Origin: Rhizobium etli CFN 42
GTDB taxonomy: Bacteria > Pseudomonadota > Alphaproteobacteria > Rhizobiales > Rhizobiaceae
Direction: 5' to 3'
DNA: 64,000 nucleotides
Assembly (NCBI RefSeq): GCF_000092045.1
Contig: NC_007761.1
Coordinates: 3,289,001-3,353,000, forward strand
Part shown: in pieces, positions 35,677-43,404 of the stretch
Position numbering within the stretch: position 1 is the first letter of the stretch
Layout: each line of letters starts with the position of its first letter
The notes under the pieces: generated by a model
What the model was told of the DNA's origin: nothing
Databases searched by the model: none
What the model saw: the letters and a program-made list of their open reading frames with translations, nothing else
Translations under genes and position numbers: made by a program

Positions 35677-36684
35677 ATGACGATTGTTTCAGAGCCCGTT
35701 TTGATGGATCACGTCGATATCCACAGCGACAATTTTGGCGACGACAGCTTTCTCCGCTCGGGACTTAAGCTGAATCACCTGCGCATTATCGTCGCAATCG
35801 AAGATAGTGGACAGATTTCCGCAGCCGCAGAAGTTCTCAACATCTCACAGCCCGCCGCATCGCGCATGCTGTCGGAAATGGAGGCGATTACCAAGACATC
35901 GCTCTATGAACGCGTCGCCCGCGGCGTGGTGCTGACGACCTTCGGCGCCGCCCTTGCCAGACGCGCCCGCAAGATCCTTCTGGAGCTGCGCGAGGCGAGC
36001 CGCGAGATCGGCGAATTGAAGAGCGGCAAGGGCGGCTCGGTGTTCATCGGCGCGGTGACGGCGCCGGCCATGAGCCTCGTCGTGCCGGCGATCAACAGGG
36101 TGCGCAAGGCCTATCCCGGCATCGAGATCAACATCCAGGTGGAGACGAGCAACGTGCTCGCCCGCGAGCTGCTTGCTGCCCGCCACGACTTCATCATCGG
36201 CCGCATTCCCGACGACCTCAACCCGCGCCTGTTCGAGGTGAAAGAGATCGGCATCGAACGGGCCTGCCTGATCGTGCGCAATCGCCATCCGCTCCTCAAA
36301 AGAAAGAAGACAAGCAGTCTTTCCGACGTCAGGGATTACGACTGGGTGTTCCAGCCGCCGGGCACGCTGCTGCGCCGCACGATCGAAGACATCTTCCTAT
36401 CGCGCGGCGTGGCGCTGCCGGAGAACATCGTCAACACTTCCTCGCTGCTGCTCACCTGCGCCATCGTCTGCGAAACCGATGCGATCGCCCCCGTCGCCGT
36501 CGACGTCGCCCATTTCCTCGCCAGCCAAGGCGCCAAGGCATCCGATGTGCGCATGCTGCCGATCGATTTCGACATCAACGTCAAGCCCTACAGCCTGATC
36601 ACGGCGAGAGAACGGGCGCTGCCGCCGAGCGCCAAGCTGCTCTACGACATCATCCTCGAGGAAAGCCGCACGCAGGGCGGCTAG
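35677..36684 (+). CDS. gbpR: LysR-type regulator GbpR of the chvE operon
   Basis: The start is the ATG at 35677, eight bases after GGGGAGG; the frame is open to 35647. The product is 335 residues. The LysR helix-turn-helix lies near residues 28-87 (LNHLRIIVAIEDSGQISAAAEVLNISQPAASRMLSEMEA), and the sensor domain follows (GSVFIGAVTAPAMSLVVPAINRVRKAYPGIEINI). In Agrobacterium the LysR protein GbpR lies next to chvE and induces it in response to sugars. Here the same divergent order and a 270-bp AT-rich gap (35406-35676) support that role. No obvious T-N11-A site could be singled out by eye. Confidence 0.92.
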   Translation: MTIVSEPVLMDHVDIHSDNFGDDSFLRSGLKLNHLRIIVAIEDSGQISAAAEVLNISQPAASRMLSEMEAITKTSLYERVARGVVLTTFGAALARRARKILLELREASREIGELKSGKGGSVFIGAVTAPAMSLVVPAINRVRKAYPGIEINIQVETSNVLARELLAARHDFIIGRIPDDLNPRLFEVKEIGIERACLIVRNRHPLLKRKKTSSLSDVRDYDWVFQPPGTLLRRTIEDIFLSRGVALPENIVNTSSLLLTCAIVCETDAIAPVAVDVAHFLASQGAKASDVRMLPIDFDINVKPYSLITARERALPPSAKLLYDIILEESRTQGG

Positions 36685-36798
36685 CGAACGACGCCGAAAA
36701 AGTGCCCGCGGTTCTCGGAAGACAATCATGCTCCACCGATCTAACCGGCAAGCCCTGCGCCATCTTGTCAGGATCTAATGTCTTCGAGAGGAAGGCGC

Positions 36799-37254
36799 AT
36801 GCTGTTCGGACAATCGGTATTTCAATCAGTGCTCGAGCGGCTGAAGGCCGAGGAAGAACCGGCCGAAGAGACGCAAGCGCCGGCTGCCCACCGCGTATCC
36901 GGGCTTGCCACCGGCCTCGCATTCGATGTCATGGCAGGCATCTCGGTCGCCTCGCAGCGGATCGGCGAAGCTTATTTCGACAATCTGGGCAGCGAGCCTG
37001 CGGCCGAAGAGTCTTCCCCGCCGGAACCTATCATGCCGGACCATCTCGCCCGCATTGCTCCGGAAGAGATCGCCGCCGAACTGGCGATCGCTGCCGCCGA
37101 TACCCAACAGACGCTGAACGAGAAGCGGCGCGCCTTTGCCAGGGCCAATCATCCTGACGGCGTCGCTGAGCCTTTTCGCGACAATGCCAACCGGCGCATG
37201 ATGATCGCCAATCTGCTGATTGACGAGGCGATGCGCCGCCTGCCGCAAAGCTGA
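36799..37254 (+). CDS. J-domain-like protein (HPD motif)
   Basis: The start was set at the ATG at 36799 after GAGAGGAAGG; the frame is open to 36778. The product is 151 residues. The C-terminal 60 residues resemble a divergent J domain: a helix TQQTLNEKRRAFARANHPDG with the HPD motif at the turn, then RDNANRRMMIANLLIDEAMRRL. The N-terminal half is acidic and likely disordered. Such proteins may recruit DnaK, but the family is uncharacterised and the position of HPD after a short helix II is the only catalytic signature. A 17-residue look-alike of its C-terminus lies past the next gene (38546-38608). Confidence 0.65.
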   Translation: MLFGQSVFQSVLERLKAEEEPAEETQAPAAHRVSGLATGLAFDVMAGISVASQRIGEAYFDNLGSEPAAEESSPPEPIMPDHLARIAPEEIAAELAIAAADTQQTLNEKRRAFARANHPDGVAEPFRDNANRRMMIANLLIDEAMRRLPQS

Positions 37255-37549
37255 ATCTCGAGCGCGGGAAAACGCTCCGAGGCTATGCCGCAAACCGGCT
37301 CGGTCAGCGCATGCTATATGTGCCGTTTTCCAGCCATTCAACCGCTCCCTGAGGTACTCAGTTCGATTCTTTCGCGTTGCGGTAGCAGATAAACCTCCCG
37401 CTTTTTGGTATCCGACATAGCGTATTTCGGGACCCCCTAATCCATGCCTACCTCCTTTTCAGTAGGGCACCGCGCTAACTGGCGAAATTGAATGCGACAC
37501 AACACATTGTAGCATCGAGCGGTTGAAATGTTTTCAGGAGATCGCCCAC

Positions 37550-38413
37550 ATGTCATCTACGGAAGATCCGAAACAGCCACGCAACACTGCGCGCAGACAT
37601 TTTCTAGGCGTAGCCGCAGCCGCCGGTGCTCGCCTCGCCGGCGTGGCAGCCATGGCCACGGCAATTTCCACCTCTCCGGCCAAAGCGATGGGTCGCCGTT
37701 GGGGACGTGGCGGCTCCGGTGGACACGGAGGCTCTGGCGGGAGCGGTGGCTCAGGCGGAGGCCATGGCGGCAGCGGTCCAAATTGCTTCCTGCGGGGAAC
37801 GGCAATCCTCACGGATGGCGGTGAGAAGCCCGTCGAGGACCTCAGCATCGGCGACCGCGTTGCTCTCCCTGACGGCAGCACCCGTGCGGTAAAGTGGGTC
37901 GGCCGCCAAAGCTTCAAGAAGAGCGGCGTACGCTGGCAAAAAGACGTCGTGCCGATCCGGGTTTGCCGCCACGCACTGGACGGGCACACACCCCATTCGG
38001 ATCTCTATCTGTCGCCTGGCCATGCGCTGTACCTGAACGGCATTCTGATCCAGGTGAAGGAGCTCGTGAACGGCACGACGATCGCATCAGTCGATCCCGC
38101 CGCCGATGGATCGATCGACTACTATGCCGTCATGCTCGACACGCACGAGGCTATCCTTGCCGAAGGCGCTGCGGCCGAGTCCTTCCATCTGAAGAACAGC
38201 AATCACGAGAACTTCTGCAATTTTGCAGAGTACCAGCGTCTTTATGGCGAGGAACGTATCGCGATGACACCCTTTGCGCCGCTGCTCGGAGGTGGCTGGT
38301 CACATTTGAAAGCGCTTCTGATGCTTGGAGTCTCACCGCTGGTAACGATGCGCAATCCATTCCGTGATGCCTGCGAAAAGATTGACGCGCAAGCTAGGGA
38401 ATTGGCACTCTGA
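37550..38413 (+). CDS. Tat-exported Hint-domain protein
   Basis: The start is set at the ATG at 37550 (MSSTEDPKQPRNTARRHFLG) behind AGGAG; the frame is open to 37523. The product is 287 residues. RRHFLGVAAAAGARLAGVAAMATA is a twin-arginine-like signal. A Gly/Ser/His linker (residues about 49-77) precedes a Hedgehog/intein (Hint_2) domain starting at the Cys of NCFLRGTAIL. That domain also has GEKPVEDLSIGDRV, DLYLSPGHALYLNGILIQVKELVNGTTI, and the end block DTHEAILAEGAAAESF. Hint domains self-cleave or splice at the first Cys. Here nothing but a signal and linker lies in front, so the function is unclear. Confidence 0.82.
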   Translation: MSSTEDPKQPRNTARRHFLGVAAAAGARLAGVAAMATAISTSPAKAMGRRWGRGGSGGHGGSGGSGGSGGGHGGSGPNCFLRGTAILTDGGEKPVEDLSIGDRVALPDGSTRAVKWVGRQSFKKSGVRWQKDVVPIRVCRHALDGHTPHSDLYLSPGHALYLNGILIQVKELVNGTTIASVDPAADGSIDYYAVMLDTHEAILAEGAAAESFHLKNSNHENFCNFAEYQRLYGEERIAMTPFAPLLGGGWSHLKALLMLGVSPLVTMRNPFRDACEKIDAQARELAL

Positions 38414-38545
38414 CAGGACGGGAATGCGCGTAAACCGGGCTCGCTGCACGCGAAGCCGTGCGCCGGCTTTGCGATAAAATCGAACAAAGATGTCAAGCGC
38501 GGCGCGCATCGGAAAGAGCGCGGCGCGCTTCGATTGTTCGGCTGC

Positions 38546-38608
38546 GACCAAGCGGATGATGCTCGCCGACCTCCTGATAGACGAAGCGCTGCGGCGAATC
38601 GCCCGCTT
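38546..38608 (+). pseudogene. Fragment resembling the C-terminus of the upstream J-domain-like gene
   Basis: The reading frame here gives KRMMLADLLIDEALRRIARFY, which parallels RRMMIANLLIDEAMRRL, the end of the J-domain-like protein at 36799-37254. The DNA is also alike (GATGATG.TCGCC.A.CT.CTGAT.GACGA.GCG). The flanking sequence has no HPD block and no supported start, so this looks like the remnant of a duplicated copy, with the Hint gene between the two. It ends against the 3' end of the minus-strand membrane-protein gene. Confidence 0.5.
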
Positions 38609-38887
38609 CTATTCCGCCTGCCCGTCTTTCGAAGGCTTTTCAGCGGATGTCTCAGCGGTCTCGTCCTCTCCCTCGGCATCAGGCTGCACAACCGGCTCGG
38701 CCGACTGCGGCTTGAAGGTCCAGAACAGCATATAGAAGGCATAAGCGCCGGCCGCAGCGGAGATCACCGCCCAGAAGGGATCGCCCCCGATAATCTCGAT
38801 CGCGGCCCAGCCGAAGCAGACGGCAACGATGCCAACACGCACCCAGAGGCGCTGATATGCCGGATGGTTCGGATCGATCAGTTGCAT
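38609..38887 (-). CDS. Small two-helix membrane protein
   Basis: The start is the ATG at 38887 (MQLIDPNHPAYQRLWVRVG) after GGGGAAAG, giving 92 residues. Two hydrophobic segments (VGIVAVCFGWAAIEII and FWAVISAAAGAYAFYMLFW) are followed by a 30-residue acidic, Glu/Pro/Ala-rich tail. The layout is common in alphaproteobacteria (DUF3329-like small proteins) but no function can be given. It is isolated between the Hint region and the divergent dehydrogenase gene. Confidence 0.8.
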   Translation of the reverse strand: MQLIDPNHPAYQRLWVRVGIVAVCFGWAAIEIIGGDPFWAVISAAAGAYAFYMLFWTFKPQSAEPVVQPDAEGEDETAETSAEKPSKDGQAE

Positions 38888-39044
38888 GTCTTTCCCCGCG
38901 GTCGCATTTTGTCGCACTGTCCTTTAGTTTGAATCTTGCAAATGTGAAAGAGTCGTGGGCTTGACGCGACGCGCAGATGGTGGAATGAAAATTCCAGATT
39001 TTTGGCAATTCGGTTTATTTGTTCCGAATTCAAGGGAGATGGAA

Positions 39045-40037
39045 ATGACTGTAAGATTTGGTCTTCTCGGCGCCGGCCGCATCGGCAAGGTTCACGCCAA
39101 GGCCGTCAGCGGCGATGCCAATGCGACGCTGGTTGCGGTCGCCGACGCCTTTCCGCAGCCCGCCGAGGCGATCGCTTCGGCCTATGGCTGCGAGGTTCGC
39201 ACCATCGAGGCAATCGAGGCCGCCAAGGATATCGACGCCATCGTCATCTGCACGCCGACGGACACCCATGCCGATCTGATCGAGCGCTTCGCCCGCGCCG
39301 GCAAGGCGATCTTCTGCGAAAAGCCGATCGACCTCGACGTCGCCCGCGTCAAGAGCTGCATCAAGGTGGTGGAAGAAACCGGCGCCAAGCTGATGGTCGG
39401 CTTCAACCGCCGCTTTGACCCGCATTTCATGGCTGTCCGCAAGGTGATCGACGACGGCAAGATCGGCGATGTCGAGATGGTGACGATCACCTCGCGCGAT
39501 CCCGGCGCCCCACCGGTCGATTACATCAAGCGTTCGGGCGGCATCTTCCGCGACATGACGATCCACGATTTCGACATGGCCCGCTTCCTGCTCGGCGAAG
39601 AGCCGGTCTCGGTGCTGGCGACCGCTGCGGTGCTGGTCGACAAGGCGATCGGCGAGGCCGGCGATTACGACAGCGTCTCGGTCATCCTGCAGACCGCCTC
39701 GGGCAAGCAGGCCGTCATCTCCAACTCCCGCCGCGCCACCTATGGCTACGACCAGCGCATCGAAGTGCACGGTTCCAAGGGCATGGCGACAGCGGAAAAC
39801 CAGCGCCCGGTCTCGATCGAGGTGGCGAACGGCGACGGCTATACCCGCCCGCCGCTGCATGATTTCTTCATGACCCGCTACACCGAAGCCTATGCCAACG
39901 AGATCGCCGCCTTCATTGCCGCGATCGAAAAGGGCACGAAGATCTCGCCGTCGGGCGCGGACGGTCTCGCAGCGCTGGCGCTCGCAGACGCCGCCGTCCA
40001 GTCGGTCAAGGAAGGCAAGCTGATCAAGATCGGCTGA
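39045..40037 (+). CDS. idhA: Inositol 2-dehydrogenase (Gfo/Idh/MocA family)
   Basis: The start is the ATG at 39045, six bases after AGGGAG; another ATG at 39039 and an open frame to 38955 exist. The product is 330 residues, the length usual for rhizobial IdhA. The Rossmann motif is GLLGAGRIGKVHA, the catalytic EKP Lys lies in FCEKPIDLD, and DMTIHDFDMARFLLGEE carries the conserved Asp and His of inositol dehydrogenases. It would oxidise myo-inositol (or a related sugar) with NAD. Other iol genes are not in this window. The xylose-type operon follows after repeats, so a xylose or glucose-related substrate cannot be ruled out. Confidence 0.85.
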   Translation: MTVRFGLLGAGRIGKVHAKAVSGDANATLVAVADAFPQPAEAIASAYGCEVRTIEAIEAAKDIDAIVICTPTDTHADLIERFARAGKAIFCEKPIDLDVARVKSCIKVVEETGAKLMVGFNRRFDPHFMAVRKVIDDGKIGDVEMVTITSRDPGAPPVDYIKRSGGIFRDMTIHDFDMARFLLGEEPVSVLATAAVLVDKAIGEAGDYDSVSVILQTASGKQAVISNSRRATYGYDQRIEVHGSKGMATAENQRPVSIEVANGDGYTRPPLHDFFMTRYTEAYANEIAAFIAAIEKGTKISPSGADGLAALALADAAVQSVKEGKLIKIG

Positions 40038-40071
40038 CGGTCCTCTCCCGACCGGAAGTCGTGCATGAGAT

Positions 40072-40096
40072 GGCCGGGCAGACGCCCGGCCGTTTT
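40072..40096 (+). terminator. Rho-independent terminator after idhA
   Basis: GGCCGGGC and GCCCGGCC form an 8-bp stem with a 4-base loop, followed by GTTTTGCGTTT, 35 bp after the idhA stop. Confidence 0.8.
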
Positions 40097-40134
40097 GCGT
40101 TTGATGGCAAAGCGTATTGAAGATCCCTCCCCGA

Positions 40135-40156
40135 CCCCTCCCCACAAGGGGGAGGG
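40135..40156. repeat. Left arm of a 22-bp inverted repeat around the mosaic element
   Basis: CCCCTCCCCACAAGGGGGAG and the following GG match the complement of 40515-40536 without mismatch. The similarity continues for about 12 further bases on the outer side (CCCTCCCCGACCCC against GGGGTTGAGGAGGGG), so the arms are near 34 bp. The pair brackets the 272-bp RIME-like element. Confidence 0.7.
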
Positions 40157-40240
40157 ACTAACGCGCGGCGGCCGACTGCGGCAAGCGCCAAGCTTTCTGC
40201 GGATGAAACCGTGAAAAGGAAACCAACGGGCGCAGCAACT

Positions 40241-40512
40241 TAGAGCTTTTCCGGGTTAGATTGAAGCATTCTGTTGGCTCAAATGGAGTCGGATGGTCGA
40301 CCGGCCGGCGCGCGTCGTAGCCCAGGTCTACGGCCAAGCCGGCCGGTCGAGCAGCCGGCCCGTTTCAGCCAACCCGAAGGGCCGGGCATGTTTCCGCCAG
40401 GATCAGAGGCGATCGGCTCGGACGTACCTGGAGTATGCCCATCGCCAATCGCCTCTGCTCTGACGAAAACCTGCTCCGGCAGAATGCTTCAAGCTAACCC
40501 GGAAAAGCTCTA
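40241..40512. repeat. RIME-type rhizobial intergenic mosaic element
   Basis: This 272-bp non-coding element has terminal inverted repeats: TAGAGCTTTTCCGGGTTAG at the left end and its exact complement at the right end, extended inward by an imperfect GATTGAAGCATTCTG match. Its interior has several GC-rich palindromes (for example GACCGGCCGGC near 40298). This matches the known Rhizobium-specific intergenic mosaic elements. It sits inside the 22-bp inverted repeat at 40135 and 40515. Confidence 0.8.
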
Positions 40513-40514
40513 AC

Positions 40515-40536
40515 CCCTCCCCCTTGTGGGGAGGGG
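40515..40536. repeat. Right arm of the 22-bp inverted repeat
   Basis: This is the exact complement of 40135-40156. It lies 2 bp after the end of the RIME-type element and 18 bp before the end of the ROK regulator gene, so it may also serve as the terminator hairpin partner for that gene. Confidence 0.7.
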
Positions 40537-40554
40537 TTGAGGAGGGGTTTTGCG

Positions 40555-41778
40555 CTACTCTCCGCCCTGAACACCCGAGATCACGATATCTTGGTCGATC
40601 ACCGACAGCGCCCGGTTGAGGTGACCTTCGAAGACGAGGATGGGTTCTTCGGGGACGATGCGGATCTCAGGCATGCCTTCCATGCGCACGATGTGCGACT
40701 GGCCGAGTCCCTCTTCGATGCCCTGGCGGAGCAGGTCGTAATAGCGGGTGCCGGGGCCGGTGATGGCGATGGGCATGCGTTCTGTGAGGCTCAGCATGCG
40801 CGACAGGCCGTTGCCGAGGGCAAGCCCCGCCTGGCGGAAGGCGAAGGTGGAGGTGCGGTGGCCCTGGCGGGCTTTCACGGCGATCTTGTCAAGTTCCGCC
40901 ACCGGCACGAACTTCGCCGGGATCGTATCGAGCGGCACTTCGAAGGCGCTGCGCAGGATGGCGTAGAAGCCGGCATAGGCCTCGATGCAGCCGCGCGTGC
41001 CGCAACGACAGAGGCCGCCACCCGCCATATGCAGCATATGCCCGAAATTCGGCGCCGAGACCTCCTGCCCGGTCTGCCCTCCCCGCCGGACGATGCCAAG
41101 CCCGATGCTGTGGCCGAGCGACAGCGCAGCGAGCGAGCGGAAATCGGCGCCCTTGACGATCTCCTCGCGCGCGCCGAGTGCGGCGGCGACCAGCAGCGTC
41201 TCGTTATCGAGGATGATCTTGGCCTGCCAATCCGGCCGGAGCGCCGATTCGAAATCGATCTGATCGCTGCCGAAGATCGGCGACCAGACGAGCACCGGCT
41301 CGGTGGAATCAACCAGGCCCTTGCTGCTGATAGAGATCAGCAGGACTTTTTCCTGGGTAATGCGGGAGCGATCGAGGATGCGCGAAAGGCCGGCGCGCAC
41401 GCCTTCCACGAAGCGGCCAGCCCCTGAGGGATCATGCGAGCGCTCCTCGCTGAAACGGTCGATCAGCTTGCCTGCATAATCCACAAGCGAATATTGGACC
41501 GCATCCGAGGAGATGATGACGACGATCAGATAGCCGCAATCGCGCCGCTGGCGCAAAAGCACGCGCGGCCGGCCGCGGCCGCTTGCCGCCTGCTGCTCGG
41601 ACTTTTCGATGATCTGGGCGCGTTCCAGATCGGCGGTGATCGCCGAGATGGTGGCCGAGGAAAGGCCGGTGAAATCAGAAATTTCGGTATGAGCGAGCGC
41701 ACCGTGGCGGCGCAGCACGGACAGCACGAGCACGCTGTTTCTCTGCCGGACCAGCTCCGTGCTCGACTTGGTCAGCAT
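40555..41778 (-). CDS. xylR: ROK-family transcriptional regulator (XylR-like)
   Basis: This 407-residue repressor has an N-terminal winged helix (LRRHGALAHTEISDFTGLSSATISAITADLERAQIIEK) followed by a ROK sugar-sensor domain. The zinc motif CRCGTRGCIEAYAG (CGxxGCxE) and the LGHSIGLGIVRRG nucleotide-like site are present. It is divergent from xylF-xylH-xylG with a perfect palindromic operator in between, so it is very likely the xylose-responsive repressor of that operon. The xyl designation rests on the neighbourhood, as ROK repressors for other sugars have the same domains. Confidence 0.9.
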   Translation of the reverse strand: MLTKSSTELVRQRNSVLVLSVLRRHGALAHTEISDFTGLSSATISAITADLERAQIIEKSEQQAASGRGRPRVLLRQRRDCGYLIVVIISSDAVQYSLVDYAGKLIDRFSEERSHDPSGAGRFVEGVRAGLSRILDRSRITQEKVLLISISSKGLVDSTEPVLVWSPIFGSDQIDFESALRPDWQAKIILDNETLLVAAALGAREEIVKGADFRSLAALSLGHSIGLGIVRRGGQTGQEVSAPNFGHMLHMAGGGLCRCGTRGCIEAYAGFYAILRSAFEVPLDTIPAKFVPVAELDKIAVKARQGHRTSTFAFRQAGLALGNGLSRMLSLTERMPIAITGPGTRYYDLLRQGIEEGLGQSHIVRMEGMPEIRIVPEEPILVFEGHLNRALSVIDQDIVISGVQGGE

Positions 41779-41810
41779 GAATGCCGCCCTCTCCTCCTGC
41801 TTGCCTTAGC

Positions 41811-41915
41811 CTAAAGCGCTTCGCGATCTTTCAGATCGCTCGTAGCGCTTTAGCTCTTTGTTTTTGCGCATGGCGTTGCCGCAAAACCGCGGCACACTTT
41901 GCGCGACATGCTTTA
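41811..41915. repeat. Rhizobial dispersed intergenic repeat
   Basis: The element starts with CTAAAGCGCT, which pairs exactly with AGCGCTTTAG at 41844-41853; inside, GCGATCT pairs with AGATCGC (41823-41839), making a tight hairpin. A T-rich spacer and a GCGCATGGCGTTGCCGCAAA / GCGCGACATGCTTTAG half follow, a pattern recurrent in rhizobial intergenic DNA. It lies just upstream of the ROK gene start. Confidence 0.6.
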
Positions 41916-42001
41916 GTTTCCACTGCATCTCCGGCCGCCGCTGCGCAAGGGCTGAAGCCGACAGTCCAGTGTTGACAGCTGAAAAAATCTCTGACATCAA
42001 A

Positions 42002-42020
42002 TTTCTCGACTGTCGAGAAA
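42002..42020. promoter_or_regulatory. Palindromic operator in front of xylF
   Basis: TTTCTCGACTGTCGAGAAA is a perfect 9-1-9 inverted repeat about 85 bp upstream of xylF. A related half site TTTTCCTCGAC follows at 42030-42040. The position between the divergent ROK repressor and xylF makes it the likely binding site of that repressor. Confidence 0.8.
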
Positions 42021-42103
42021 ATAATCGAATTTTCCTCGACAGCTTTCGCGGTGGCCGGAGGAAGCATGGGCTGGGCCGGCCGCAACTCACTCGGGAGGAC
42101 ATT

Positions 42104-43144
42104 ATGAAGTCTATTTTGAAATTGATGGCCGGCGCCGCCATCCTCGTTTCCGTGCACACCGCCGCCATGGCTGCCGACCTCGTCGTCGGCGTTTCCTGGT
42201 CGAATTTCCAGGAAGAGCGGTGGAAGACGGACGAAGCCGCCATCAAGAAGGCGCTCGAAGCCAAGGGCGCAAAGTACATTTCCGCTGATGCACAGTCTTC
42301 TGCCGCCAAGCAGCTGACCGACGTCGAATCTCTGATCTCGCAGGGCGCCAACGCGCTGATCATCCTCGCCCAGGATGCCGACGCAATTGCCCCGGCGATC
42401 GAAAAGGCCGCCGCTGAAGGCATTCCGGTTGTCGGTTACGACCGCCTGATCGAAAACCCGGCCGCCTTCTACATCACCTTCGACAACAAGGAAGTCGGCC
42501 GCCTGCAGGCGCAAGGCGTCTTCAAGGCGAAGCCGGAAGGCAACTACGTCTTCATCAAGGGCTCGTCTTCCGACCCGAATGCCGACTTCCTGTTCTCGGG
42601 CCAGCAGGAAGTGCTGAAGGCCGCGATCGATGCCGGCAAGATCAAGAATGTCGGCGAGGCCTATACGGACGGCTGGCTGCCGGAGAACGCCCAGCGCAAC
42701 ATGGAGCAGTTCCTGACCGCCAACAACAACAAGGTTGACGCCGTCGTCGCCTCCAATGACGGCACGGCCGGCGGCGCGATCGCAGCGCTCGACGCCCAAG
42801 GCCTCGCCGGCTCCGTTCCGGTGTCCGGCCAGGACGGCGACAAGGCGGCGCTGAACCGCATCGCTCTCGGCACGCAGACGGTTTCCGTCTGGAAGGACAG
42901 CCGCGAACTCGGCAAGCGCGCAGCCGAAATCGCTCTCGACCTTGCCGGCGGCAAGGACATGAGCAAGATCGATGGCGCACAGGCCTTCAAGGGCGGCCCG
43001 AAGGGCGTGGAAATGCAGTCGGTCTTCCTGAAGCCGCTCGCGATCACCAAGGACAATCTGAACGTCGTCATCGACGCCGGCTGGATTTCCAAAGCTGAGG
43101 CCTGCCAGGGTGTGAAGGCCGGCACGGTTGCTGCCTGCAAATAA
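42104..43144 (+). CDS. xylF: Xylose-type sugar-binding periplasmic protein
   Basis: The start is the ATG at 42104 right after GGGAGGAC, giving 346 residues. It has a signal peptide ([23 protein letters not shown]) and a type I binding-protein fold ([90 protein letters not shown]). The blocks [10 protein letters not shown] and [11 protein letters not shown] are those of XylF-like D-xylose-binding proteins. It is the first gene of the xylFHG operon under the ROK repressor. Confidence 0.92.
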   Translation: MKSILKLMAGAAILVSVHTAAMAADLVVGVSWSNFQEERWKTDEAAIKKALEAKGAKYISADAQSSAAKQLTDVESLISQGANALIILAQDADAIAPAIEKAAAEGIPVVGYDRLIENPAAFYITFDNKEVGRLQAQGVFKAKPEGNYVFIKGSSSDPNADFLFSGQQEVLKAAIDAGKIKNVGEAYTDGWLPENAQRNMEQFLTANNNKVDAVVASNDGTAGGAIAALDAQGLAGSVPVSGQDGDKAALNRIALGTQTVSVWKDSRELGKRAAEIALDLAGGKDMSKIDGAQAFKGGPKGVEMQSVFLKPLAITKDNLNVVIDAGWISKAEACQGVKAGTVAACK

Positions 43145-43165
43145 GTGAACTTTGAACTAGAATAA

Positions 43166-43198
43166 CCGGCGCCGCAGCGGAAATCGCTGCGGCGCCGG
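43166..43198 (+). terminator. Strong intercistronic hairpin between xylF and xylH
   Basis: CCGGCGCCGCAGCG pairs perfectly with CGCTGCGGCGCCGG (14 bp, 5-base loop) 22 bp after the xylF stop. There is no U-tract, so it probably stabilises the upstream transcript or gives partial termination, keeping binding protein in excess. Confidence 0.7.
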
Positions 43199-43404
43199 AT
43201 GCGGACGGGAATTCCAAGACGAAGTTTTCTCCGCCTCGCCGCACCATCGCGGATTTGCATTCCCTGCCGGAAGCATGTCGCGTCGCCACGCCACGGTTTC
43301 CGGAAGCATCGCGATGGTCAGTTGAAGAACAGACGATGACGCCGCCGACAATTTCAGGCACGCCGGCGCAGCCGTCCAAACACAATGGGGGAACGGCAAA
43401 ACCC

